Source of the DNA: Rudanella paleaurantiibacter
GTDB taxonomy: Bacteria; Bacteroidota; Bacteroidia; Cytophagales; Spirosomataceae
Reading direction: 5' to 3'
NCBI RefSeq assembly: GCF_009184635.1
Contig: NZ_WELI01000006.1
Span: 62,001-126,000 of the forward strand
DNA: 64,000 nt
Position 1 is the stretch's first letter; every line of letters starts with the position of its first letter. Both the position numbers and the translations under genes were made by a program. The notes under the pieces were generated by a model. It was not told where the DNA came from. It saw only the letters and a list, made by a program, of their open reading frames with translations, and searched no databases. Positions 32,081 through 40,241 of this stretch are shown in pieces.

Positions 32081-32959
32081 ATGGCCAATACATCCACGTT
32101 ACTGGCCATTGTGAACCCTTTGTCGGGGACCGCCACAGCGGCTCAGAAAGCAACGCTTCAGCAATACCTCGCAGATCGGGCCAATCGGGCTGGCTACACC
32201 CCCGAAGTCGTTGTGACTACCCACGCAGGCCATGCTACCCAGCTGGCTACGGCGGCCGTGCAGCGCGGTGTAGGCCGTGTAATAGCTATCGGGGGCGACG
32301 GCACTATTAACGAAACAGCACGAGCCCTCCGGCAGTCGGGTACGGCCCTTGGCATTGTACCGATGGGTTCGGGCAACGGGCTGGCGCGGCACCTCGGCGT
32401 GCCGTTGGATGCCCGCCGGGCTATTGATAAAGCCGTCGACGGGCGGCCGGTGCTTATCGACAGCGGAGAAATAGGCGGGCACCCTTTTTTCTGCACGGCT
32501 GGTTTGGGCTTCGAGGCTCATGTGGCGCATTTGTTTGCCCAACAGCCCGTGCGGGGTCTGTCTACGTACATCCGAACGGCCTACGGGGCTTTCTGGAGTT
32601 ACAAGCCCGGCCGGTACGTGATCAACGGGATCGAAAAAAACCTGTTTTCGCTTGCATTTGCCAACGCCGGGCAGTTTGGCAATAATGCTTGGATTGCCCC
32701 CAAGGCTAACATCGCCGACGGGCGGCTCGACCAGTGCGAGGTACGCCCGTTTCCGAAGTCGATGAGTGGGGGACTGGTTTGGCGGTTATTCAACAAAACG
32801 CTCGAAGCGTCGCCGTACTGGCACGGGGAACCGGTTGTTAAAGCCACCGTTGAAGCCGACGGACCACTGTCAATCCATGCCGATGGTGAACCGCTACTGC
32901 TACCTGAATCGCAGTGCATGGTACAGGTGTTGCCGTCGAGCCTGCTGGTGTTACTGTAA
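32081..32959 (+). CDS. Diacylglycerol kinase-like lipid kinase (YegS/DagK family)
   Basis: A 292-residue cytosolic lipid kinase. The catalytic GGDGTINE (71-78) and the substrate loop GSGNGLAR (96-103) are intact. VNPLSG at the N-terminus and ADGRLDQCEV further on complete the family pattern. It phosphorylates diacylglycerol or a related lipid using ATP, supplying phosphatidate. The ATG begins immediately after the TGA of the 37-residue membrane protein gene. The length is normal. Confidence 0.92.
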   Translation: MANTSTLLAIVNPLSGTATAAQKATLQQYLADRANRAGYTPEVVVTTHAGHATQLATAAVQRGVGRVIAIGGDGTINETARALRQSGTALGIVPMGSGNGLARHLGVPLDARRAIDKAVDGRPVLIDSGEIGGHPFFCTAGLGFEAHVAHLFAQQPVRGLSTYIRTAYGAFWSYKPGRYVINGIEKNLFSLAFANAGQFGNNAWIAPKANIADGRLDQCEVRPFPKSMSGGLVWRLFNKTLEASPYWHGEPVVKATVEADGPLSIHADGEPLLLPESQCMVQVLPSSLLVLL

Positions 32960-32989
32960 ACAATCAACGAACTCAATTTCTTTACACCG

Positions 32990-33337
32990 ATGAGCAAGAA
33001 ATCCCGCTCCGACCGCCATACGGGCCCGTTTGTGTATTCTACAGACCCCGATTTTACGTTTCCGTCTGACGAGACTCCTATAGAAACCCCACCACCGGCC
33101 GCGCAACAACTCAAAATCTGGCTCGACCGAATGGGGGGCGGTAAAGTGGTAACGGCCGTGCGCGGATTTGTGGGTACCGACGGCGACCTGAGCGATTTGG
33201 CCAAACAACTAAAAGCCGCCTGCGGAACAGGCGGCTCGGCCAAAGAAGGTGAAGTGCTGATTCAGGGCGACCACCGCGATAAAGTGCTGACCTGGCTCAC
33301 TAACAAGGGCTACAAAGCCAAGAAAGCGGGAGGCTAA
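32990..33337 (+). CDS. yciH: SUI1/eIF1-like translation factor
   Basis: A 115-residue protein. The first ~40 residues are charged and flexible, and the SUI1 domain (about 40-112) is recognisable by LDRMGGGKVVTAVRGF, DLAKQLKAACGTGGS and the terminal EVLIQGDHRDKVLTWLTNKGYK. Bacterial YciH-type proteins bind the small ribosomal subunit and influence start-site fidelity. It is 30 nt downstream of the lipid kinase gene and probably on the same transcript. Confidence 0.93.
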   Translation: MSKKSRSDRHTGPFVYSTDPDFTFPSDETPIETPPPAAQQLKIWLDRMGGGKVVTAVRGFVGTDGDLSDLAKQLKAACGTGGSAKEGEVLIQGDHRDKVLTWLTNKGYKAKKAGG

Positions 33338-33347
33338 AGTAGCAGTG

Positions 33348-33400
33348 GGCAGTGGCAGTAGGCAGAAAAACTTGCGCCAGCACTGCCTACTGCCACTGCC
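33348..33400. repeat. 18-bp perfect palindrome at convergent junction (GGCAGTGGCAGTAGGCAG)
   Basis: GGCAGTGGCAGTAGGCAG (33348-33365) is the exact complement of 33383-33400. The arms consist of a repeated GGCAGT-like word. It lies between the convergent SUI1 and POT genes with no T-tract on either side. Confidence 0.85.
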
Positions 33401-33414
33401 GACCTAAGAACAGC

Positions 33415-34932
33415 CTACTCAATACCTCCCATCCATTTCTTCATGGGTTTCGACAGCAGCAACAACAGCAGGCCAAACCCGAGGCTGAACAGGGCAACAC
33501 TCTGGAACATGGCTGGCATTTGCTGCACGTTTTCCTCATCGAAACCACCCGCAAACAGGCCAGCAATGAGGTTGCCCAGCGAAGCTCCAACAAACCAGAT
33601 ACCCATGAGCTGGCTCGTGTAGCGTTTGGGGGCCAGTTTTGAGAAGGCGCTAAGACCTACGGGGCTGAGGAACAACTCGCCCAGGGTGTGAAACAGGTAC
33701 GTAAACGTCAGAAACAAGGGCGAAACCAGCGTGCCGGTGGCCTGTCCGGCCAATGCCTGATTGGAGGCTACCACCATAAACAGGTAGCCCGACCCCAGCA
33801 ATAAAAGCCCCGTAGCCAGCTTGGCCGGTGCCGGGTAGCTAAGCTTACGCTTATCAATAAATACCCAGAGCGAAGCCAGAACCGGCGAGAAGATCAGGAT
33901 AAACGCCGGATTGAAGTTCTGAAACCAGCTCGACGGCATCTGCCAGCCCAAAATATTCAGGTCGGTATAGCGGTCGGAGAACAGTTGCAGCGAAGAACCC
34001 TGCTGCTCGAAGCCAGCCCAGAACATGGCGGCCGCCAGAAAGAACGCAAACAACACCACAACGCGCTTTTTCTCAACGGTAGTAAGGCCGCCACCCAGCA
34101 GGATGTACGCAAAGTACCCGATAGCTACGAGCGAGATAATGGTGCCCATAGCCTGGGCCAGTCCCTGCGCCGTGGTCATGTCGATAACCCCGGTGAGCTG
34201 CAAACCAGCCAGCAGCAATACTAGCGCGGCCAGGAAAATAAGCATGGAGCGATTGCCACCGGTTGTCGCAGCTGCGTCGGTGGGGGTTTGGGCAAGTACA
34301 TTGCCATGATCGCCCAGGTACCGCTTACTGAAAATCTTGAACGTAGTCAGACCCAGAAACATGGCTACAGCTGCCGCCCCGAATCCGTAGTGCCAGCCCA
34401 CTTTCTGACCCAGGTAGCCAACAATGGAAATGCCCAGCAGCGAACCGATGTTGATGCCCATGTAGAAAATCGAAAAGGCTGAGTCTTTGCGAGCGCCCCC
34501 TTCAGGGTACAGTTCGCCCACAATGCTGCTGATATTGGGCTTGAGCAGACCCGTACCGATGGCAACCGTGCAGAGTCCGGCAAAAAATAAGGCTTCACTG
34601 CCCGGAATAGCCAGAATAATGTGGCCCAGCATAATGATGATACCGCCGTACCAGATCGATTTTTGCTGGCCCAGCAGGTTGTCGGCAATCCAGCCACCGG
34701 GTAATGAGAGCAGGTAAACCGAGGCTGTATAAATGCCGTAGATAGCGGCCCCTTCCGATTCGTTAAGCCCCATGCCACCGCCTACTTTATCGAGCAAAAA
34801 GAGGAGCAGAATGGCCCGCATACCGTAGTAGCTGAACCGTTCCCACATTTCGGTAAAGAAAAGAACGAAGAGACCGACTGGGTGGCCAAATAAAGTGGTC
34901 GAAGGTATTGTTTTCGTTGCCGTAGATTCCAT
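33415..34932 (-). CDS. POT-family proton-dependent oligopeptide transporter
   Basis: A 505-residue MFS transporter of the POT/PTR2 family. Signature motifs are FFTEMWERFSYYGMRAILLLF (the ExxERF helix-1 motif) near residue 28 and FSIFYMGINIGSLLG (PTR2 motif) near residue 153. Hydrophobic segments are spread over the full length, as expected for the 14-helix type. It imports di- and tripeptides with protons across the inner membrane. It is monocistronic. Its 3' end faces the SUI1 gene across a perfect palindrome. Confidence 0.95.
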   Translation of the reverse strand: MESTATKTIPSTTLFGHPVGLFVLFFTEMWERFSYYGMRAILLLFLLDKVGGGMGLNESEGAAIYGIYTASVYLLSLPGGWIADNLLGQQKSIWYGGIIIMLGHIILAIPGSEALFFAGLCTVAIGTGLLKPNISSIVGELYPEGGARKDSAFSIFYMGINIGSLLGISIVGYLGQKVGWHYGFGAAAVAMFLGLTTFKIFSKRYLGDHGNVLAQTPTDAAATTGGNRSMLIFLAALVLLLAGLQLTGVIDMTTAQGLAQAMGTIISLVAIGYFAYILLGGGLTTVEKKRVVVLFAFFLAAAMFWAGFEQQGSSLQLFSDRYTDLNILGWQMPSSWFQNFNPAFILIFSPVLASLWVFIDKRKLSYPAPAKLATGLLLLGSGYLFMVVASNQALAGQATGTLVSPLFLTFTYLFHTLGELFLSPVGLSAFSKLAPKRYTSQLMGIWFVGASLGNLIAGLFAGGFDEENVQQMPAMFQSVALFSLGFGLLLLLLSKPMKKWMGGIE

Positions 34933-35200
34933 TCAGAAAATGTAAAAAGCAGATGAAGTTTTGCGTGTAAGTCAAACCGAAGTTGCTTATGCACAAAAAC
35001 GGGAAAAAATGTTGGTAAATATACTCCCGAAGTAGAAAATACCCAATCTGGAGCCGCCATAGCATCCAGGGGCAACCGGCTCACAATCATTCCAGATGGG
35101 GGGTGCCCGTAAACCCGGCGAGGTAAGGTTACCCATTATCGTCTTCAAAACAACTCGCCCGCAGCTATACAACTCAACCGCTCTTTTCCGAATTTTGGGT

Positions 35201-35848
35201 ATGAAATCTGGCATGGCTGCAATTCTTCCGTTTGATCTCTCCCGAGCCTTACCGCTCGATTTTTCGGCAACAAACCCCGACCTTCTGCCCGATTCGGGCC
35301 TCGACCTGACCAATACCGCCCTATTCAGCGCGTATGTATTTGGTAAACTACAAGCAGCCGGGGCGCAGGTGGGTATTGGCGGGTATAACGAGCACCGGGT
35401 CATCTACCGCCGGAGTGCGCACTTCGGTGACGTGCAGGCCGAACCCCGCGAAATTCATCTTGGTATTGACCTGTGGGCCGAAGCCGGTACGCCCGTATAT
35501 GCGCCCAAAGCAGGAGTTGTGCACAGCTTTGCCGATAACGCCAACTTTGGTGATTATGGCCCGACCATTATTCTGCAACACGATGTGGAGGGCGCGCCTG
35601 TATTCAGTCTGTACGGTCACCTCTCAAGGGCGTCGCTGGAAGGCCTGTACGAAGGCAAGGTTTTCAACGCAGGTGATAAACTAGCCGAGATTGGTCCCTT
35701 CCCCGAAAACGGCGATTGGCCACCTCATCTTCATTTTCAGCTCATGACCGATATGCTCGGCCATCGGGGCGATTTCCCCGGCGTGTGCTCCCTTACCGAC
35801 CGGGCGCGGTTTCTGCAACTATGCCCCGACCCGGCGGGCTGGCTCTGA
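35201..35848 (+). CDS. M23-family (LytM-type) metallopeptidase-like protein
   Basis: A 215-residue protein with an M23 peptidase domain: REIHLGIDLWAEAGTPVYAP (the HxxxD zinc motif) and PPHLHFQL (HxH). The conserved FSLYGHLS between them is also present. It lacks a signal peptide in the chosen frame (ATG at 35201), so it may be cytoplasmic. A longer open frame starts at 35096 but its extra N-terminus looks non-coding. The compact form resembles stand-alone M23 proteins found beside aminotransferases; a cell-wall role is not certain. A bidirectional terminator follows at 35854-35900. Confidence 0.82.
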   Translation: MKSGMAAILPFDLSRALPLDFSATNPDLLPDSGLDLTNTALFSAYVFGKLQAAGAQVGIGGYNEHRVIYRRSAHFGDVQAEPREIHLGIDLWAEAGTPVYAPKAGVVHSFADNANFGDYGPTIILQHDVEGAPVFSLYGHLSRASLEGLYEGKVFNAGDKLAEIGPFPENGDWPPHLHFQLMTDMLGHRGDFPGVCSLTDRARFLQLCPDPAGWL

Positions 35849-35853
35849 ACGTA

Positions 35854-35900
35854 AAACGGGTTGGTGTAAGCCGGGCGAACCAGACTACACCAACCCGTTT
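35854..35900. terminator. Bidirectional terminator between convergent genes
   Basis: AAACGGGTTGGTGTA (35854-35868) is perfectly complementary to TACACCAACCCGTTT (35886-35900). It lies between the M23 gene and the leftward lysine-rich gene. Confidence 0.8.
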
Positions 35901-35921
35901 GGGTACGTACCAACCTGGCGC

Positions 35922-36461
35922 TTAGTCGCGCAGGCTGCTCAGGTATGTTTTGTTGCCGTTTTTATTGATGTAGTACTTGCCTCCCCGGGGGCCGGTGTAC
36001 ACGGGTTCGCCGTTGGGGCCTTTCTGGCTACGGTCAACCGGCGCTTTGTAATCGGCGGGGCTGGCTTTTTCTTCTTTGGCTTTCGCTACTTTCTTGTCGG
36101 CCTTGGCCATGGCCTTGTCGTCGGCTTTAGCGGTTTTCTTATCCGTTTTATCGTCAACTTTAGCCGCTTTTTTGTCTTCTTTGGCTTCCTTCTTATCGGC
36201 TTTGGCGTCGGCTTTATCGGCCTTGGCCGCTTTCTTATCTTCTTTAGCCTCTTTCTTGGCTACGTTATCGCCTTCGTCTTTAGCCTTCTTCTTGTCCGCT
36301 TTCGCTTCTTTCTTGTCTTCTTTGGCTTCCTTCTTCTCTTTTTTCTCTGCTTTAGCCTCTTTTTTCGCCTTCTCTTTCTTCGGCTTTTCGTCCTGGGCTG
36401 GGCTGTTAAACGCTACCAGTACGCTCAATACAAATGCGAGTAATGCCACATAGTTTTTCAT
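35922..36461 (-). CDS. Secreted Lys/Ala-rich repeat protein with PBCV-type basic adaptor motif
   Basis: A 179-residue protein with a Sec signal peptide (MKNYVALLAFVLSVLVAFNS). A ~115-residue region of tandem KEAKEDKK/KADKK repeats resembles histone H1-like tails and is probably extended or helical. The C-terminal ~30 residues (GPNGEPVYTGPRGGKYYIN, then GNKTYL) match the small PBCV-specific basic adaptor domain first named from chlorovirus proteins. Highly basic repeats exported to the periplasm or surface could bind nucleic acid or anionic polymers (inference). It is monocistronic. Confidence 0.8.
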   Translation of the reverse strand: MKNYVALLAFVLSVLVAFNSPAQDEKPKKEKAKKEAKAEKKEKKEAKEDKKEAKADKKKAKDEGDNVAKKEAKEDKKAAKADKADAKADKKEAKEDKKAAKVDDKTDKKTAKADDKAMAKADKKVAKAKEEKASPADYKAPVDRSQKGPNGEPVYTGPRGGKYYINKNGNKTYLSSLRD

Positions 36462-36553
36462 TGTAATGCAATGGTTTTGAGTTAGAATAAAGGTTTAGCA
36501 CTTGAGACGGTAAGATGGGTAGAAAATCACTAACGCAACAGAAAAACAGGCAG

Positions 36554-36569
36554 AATTTACGTAAATTTG
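36554..36569 (+). promoter_or_regulatory. recQ promoter: palindrome overlapping a TAAATTTG -7 element
   Basis: AATTTACGTAAATT (36554-36567) is a perfect 14-bp palindrome. TAAATTTG (36562-36569), an exact TAnnTTTG match, overlaps its right half. A regulator bound here would block the recQ promoter. Confidence 0.5.
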
Positions 36570-36585
36570 AATTTATACCCGTTAC

Positions 36586-38754
36586 GTGCCCATGCTTGCC
36601 GACGCCCCGTTTGAGCCGCTCAATACCGATAGTAGTACCCCCTCTGACCGTAGCCCCGTAGCCTATCTGAAGCGGTATTATGGTTACGACCATTTCCGGC
36701 CCATGCAGGAGGCTATCATTCAGTCGGTACTGGCCGGAAAAGATACCGTGGTACTCATGCCTACCGGGGGCGGTAAGTCGGTGTGCTTTCAGATTCCGGC
36801 GCTTATGCTGCCGGGCATCACGGTGGTAGTCTCACCCCTGATTGCGCTCATGAAAGATCAGGTGGAGGCCCTTCAGCTCAACGGGGTGGCCGCTGTGTAC
36901 CTCAACAGTACCCAATCGGCCCGTGAACAACGGCAAATTGAAGACGATTGCCTTGCCGGGAAAATCAAGCTGCTGTACACCTCGCCCGAAAAACTGCTGA
37001 GTGAGTCGTTTTTCATTTTTTTACAACAGCTCAACCTGTCGCTCTTCGCCATCGACGAAGCACACTGTATCTCGTCATGGGGGCATGATTTCCGGCCAGA
37101 ATACACCCAACTGCACGCCCTGCGGGCGCAGTTTCCGGCTATTCCGATGATTGCCCTGACAGCTACGGCCGACAAACTCACCCGGCAGGATATTGCCACC
37201 CGGCTCGGCATGGTAGACCCGCAGGTGTTTGTGGCTTCGTTTAACCGCCCCAACCTGAGCCTTCAGGTATTGCCGGGTACGAATCGGTTGCAGCAAATTG
37301 TCCGGCTGTTGCAGATGAAACCCGACACCTCGGGGATTATTTACTGCCTCAGCCGCAAAGCCACCGAGAACCTGGCGGCCAAATTGCAGGAAAAGGGCCT
37401 GATGGCGGGTTTTTATCATGCCGGGATGAGCAATTCGGAGCGGAGCATGGTGCAGGAGATGTTTTTGAAAGACGACATCCGCATTATGTGCGCCACCATT
37501 GCCTTCGGGATGGGAATCGACAAATCGAATGTGCGGTGGGTGATCCACTACAACATGCCCAAAAATATGGAGGGGTTTTACCAGGAAATCGGGCGGGCGG
37601 GCCGCGATGGTAGCCCGGCCGATACGGTGCTCTTCTATAGTTTTGCCGACGTAGCGACGTACAAAGACATGCTGAGCGAGGCCAAGCCCGCCAATTTGGG
37701 GGTTCAGTTAGCCAAGCTCGAACGGATGCAGCAATACGCCGATGCCCACACCTGCCGTCGGCGGATTTTGCTTAGCTATTTTTCCGAAGAACTCACCGAG
37801 CCCTGCGGTAACTGCGATGTGTGCCGTAACCCACGGGTCACCTTCGACGGGACAATTCTGGCTCAGAAAGCCCTGTCGGCCATTGTACGGGTGCAGGAGC
37901 GGGTGCCCATGAATCTGCTGATCGACATTTTACGCGGTTCGCGGAGCCAAACCGTGTTGCAGTACGGGTATGATAAGGTAAAAACCTACGGTGCCGGTAA
38001 AGACCTTAAATTCGATGAGTGGCGGAGTTACCTGCACCAACTGATCAATATTGGGGTGATTGAGATTGCGTACGATCAGCATTACGCGCTCAAAAAGGGG
38101 ATTCTGGGCGATGCTGTTCTGTTTGAAGGGCGCAAAATTGAACTCGTCCGGCCCGAAGATGTGCTGAAACCGGTGGTTGAGAAACCCAAGGCTAAAAATC
38201 AGCAGGCTAAAGATGATCTGTTTGAGCAGCTCCGTACCCTCCGCAAGCAAGTGGCCGACGAGCAGAATGTACCACCGTACGTTATCTTCACCGATACTAC
38301 GCTCGAAGATATGGCCCGCCAACGCCCAACCACGCCCGACGGCCTGCGCAATGTAAGCGGGGTGGGCGAGCGCAAGCTGCAACTGTTTGGCCGTCGGTTC
38401 CTCGACGTGATTACGGGCTACGTGCGGGGGCAGGCCCGCGAGGGCAACAACCTGCGTGGCTCTACCCATCTGGTAACGCTCGAACTCTACGAAAAAGGCT
38501 ATTCGATGGAGGAAATTGCCGCCGAGCGGCAGGTGACTACCCAGACCGTTTTGAGCCATTTATTGTACCTGCGCCGGTCTGGTTACAGCATTGATCTGGA
38601 GGGCATGATTACCTCCGCCGAACGGGCGGAAATCGAAGAGGCCATCAACCAGATTGGCTTTGATAACAACAGCGCCAAGCCCGTGTACGAGCACCTGGGT
38701 GGGCGTTTCAGCTACGATAAAATCAGGCTCACAGCAGCTCTGATGGAGATATGA
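36586..38754 (+). CDS. recQ: RecQ-family ATP-dependent DNA helicase
   Basis: A 722-residue RecQ helicase. Visible elements in order: the aromatic-rich start YYGYDHFRPMQEAII, Walker A PTGGGKS (59-65), DEAH (157-160) in AIDEAHCISSWGHDFRPEY and the motif VI-type QEIGRAGRDG. A zinc-binding cluster in the RQC part reads CRRRILLSYF...CGNCDVC. Then come a winged-helix region and an HRDC domain (PTTPDGLRNVSGVGERKLQLFG). An extra C-terminal winged HTH (~630-715) is typical of Bacteroidota RecQ1. It unwinds DNA 3' to 5' in recombination and repair. GTG at 36586 or ATG at 36592 may start translation. Confidence 0.95.
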   Translation: MPMLADAPFEPLNTDSSTPSDRSPVAYLKRYYGYDHFRPMQEAIIQSVLAGKDTVVLMPTGGGKSVCFQIPALMLPGITVVVSPLIALMKDQVEALQLNGVAAVYLNSTQSAREQRQIEDDCLAGKIKLLYTSPEKLLSESFFIFLQQLNLSLFAIDEAHCISSWGHDFRPEYTQLHALRAQFPAIPMIALTATADKLTRQDIATRLGMVDPQVFVASFNRPNLSLQVLPGTNRLQQIVRLLQMKPDTSGIIYCLSRKATENLAAKLQEKGLMAGFYHAGMSNSERSMVQEMFLKDDIRIMCATIAFGMGIDKSNVRWVIHYNMPKNMEGFYQEIGRAGRDGSPADTVLFYSFADVATYKDMLSEAKPANLGVQLAKLERMQQYADAHTCRRRILLSYFSEELTEPCGNCDVCRNPRVTFDGTILAQKALSAIVRVQERVPMNLLIDILRGSRSQTVLQYGYDKVKTYGAGKDLKFDEWRSYLHQLINIGVIEIAYDQHYALKKGILGDAVLFEGRKIELVRPEDVLKPVVEKPKAKNQQAKDDLFEQLRTLRKQVADEQNVPPYVIFTDTTLEDMARQRPTTPDGLRNVSGVGERKLQLFGRRFLDVITGYVRGQAREGNNLRGSTHLVTLELYEKGYSMEEIAAERQVTTQTVLSHLLYLRRSGYSIDLEGMITSAERAEIEEAINQIGFDNNSAKPVYEHLGGRFSYDKIRLTAALMEI

Positions 38755-38850
38755 AAAATCCAGTTTTGGCCGAGACCGTTGGATAATTCCGGGGTTACGG
38801 ATTAGGGTTCTTGCAGATTATCAGCTATATTCGTACTATAGTTATTGACT

Positions 38851-38875
38851 AACCCGTTACTTAGTGACGGGTTTT
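38851..38875 (+). terminator. Rho-independent terminator after recQ
   Basis: AACCCGT...ACGGGTT, extended by AC/GT pairing through one G-T pair, is followed by TTTTG. Confidence 0.75.
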
Positions 38876-38909
38876 GTCGTCTGAATGAACCTCAACAAAT
38901 ACGACTGCT

Positions 38910-40025
38910 TTGATCAAGGAAATTAGTATTACACTGCTTTTGGCAACCGGGAAATCAGTTGCTGGGGCGGTACCTACCAAGCTTGCTGCCACCTTATTCG
39001 ACACATCGCGTACCTCATTTTCGGGCCGGAATCTGGACAATCCAACCCTGCTCAGTGTGGACTCGGCAAACCGGGTTTTTCCGGTTTATTTCTGTGGAGA
39101 AGAAGTGCCCGTAGGTCAGCCAGGTGTCTGGCGTCGGTGGATTCAAACCCTGCGCGGGTTTAGTAGCAAAGATGACTGTTTGTACGATGTACGGCAGCGC
39201 GCTACCTCCTTTTTCCCCATTATCGACCCCATCCTCCGCAAGTACCGAATCCCCCGTGATTTTCGGTACCTTCCGCTGGCCGAAAGCGAACTGGTCAACG
39301 ACTGTGTGTCGCCCCGTGGGGCATCGGGTTATTGGCAGCTCATGCCCGAAACCGCCCGCGAACTGGGTCTGCGCGTTGATGGCAACGTGGATGAACGTTA
39401 TGACCTCCGAAAAGCAACCGTAGCGGTTTGCCATTACCTGCACCAATTGTACCGTCAGCTGGGGTCGTGGTCGCTGGTAGCAGCAGCTTACAACGGAGGA
39501 TTGGGACACGTACAGTCGCGGATGCAGCAACAGCGCCAGAAAAACTATTTCAAGCTGAGCTTGCACCGCGAAACCAGCCATTACCTGTTTCGGATTCTGG
39601 CGTACAAAGAGCTGATCTCGAACCCCAAACAGTACGAACTGCTCTTGTCGAAATCGGCAGTAGCCCGGCTTACTAAGCCGCTCCCCCGGTTTATCAAGCC
39701 TGTTCCGCTCAATATGGCGCGGAATGGTAATGAGCTGATCCCGACGGAGCCGGAGCCGCTCGAATCAGATATGGACAGTGGAGCACCGGTAAATCCGACC
39801 TGGGGACCGCGCCCCGACAAGTCGCTTGCATCGCCTTCGGAGTTTGAGCGGATTCTGGCGCAGGCCCTGTACCCTGAGGCCGATACCGACCTACAGGGGC
39901 AACAGGCTCGATTCCCCATTACCCGGCTTCTGGCCATTATGGCTATCCGGTTCCGGCGGCCCCGATACCTGCAATATCAGGAGGGAGAAGGCTTGCGGCC
40001 GGTGCATGAAATGGAGTGGATTTAA
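38910..40025 (+). CDS. Lytic transglycosylase (MltD-like), tandem copy 1
   Basis: A 371-residue SLT-type lytic transglycosylase. The catalytic glutamate lies in PLAESEL, followed by SPRGASGYWQLMPETARELGL and YLHQLYRQLGSWSLVAAAYNGG, the family's other conserved blocks. The start is the TTG at 38910; the N-terminus is a weak signal peptide. It is closely related to the next two genes. Unlike them, its C-terminus (~270-371) lacks the TraM-like beta domain. It cleaves peptidoglycan glycan strands without hydrolysis. VYFCGEEVP before the domain is shared with copy 2 (VYFCGEAVP). Confidence 0.88.
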   Translation: MIKEISITLLLATGKSVAGAVPTKLAATLFDTSRTSFSGRNLDNPTLLSVDSANRVFPVYFCGEEVPVGQPGVWRRWIQTLRGFSSKDDCLYDVRQRATSFFPIIDPILRKYRIPRDFRYLPLAESELVNDCVSPRGASGYWQLMPETARELGLRVDGNVDERYDLRKATVAVCHYLHQLYRQLGSWSLVAAAYNGGLGHVQSRMQQQRQKNYFKLSLHRETSHYLFRILAYKELISNPKQYELLLSKSAVARLTKPLPRFIKPVPLNMARNGNELIPTEPEPLESDMDSGAPVNPTWGPRPDKSLASPSEFERILAQALYPEADTDLQGQQARFPITRLLAIMAIRFRRPRYLQYQEGEGLRPVHEMEWI

Positions 40026-40241
40026 GCCATTCGGCACGTTACCAAAGCACGCAGTTAACGCATCTGGCACTCTTAACGGAATTTAAATCCGTCTGAAAAG
40101 GGCCATTCCCGCGTCTACTGCGTGTTTTTTGTGTTTGCAGGGAAGTGGGCCGTGCCCGATGCGGTTACGGGTAGTCTATTTTGTCGTCTAAATCGGTAGA
40201 GTAACCTTAATCCATAAAAAGAAAAAGGATCTGCCGTAACG

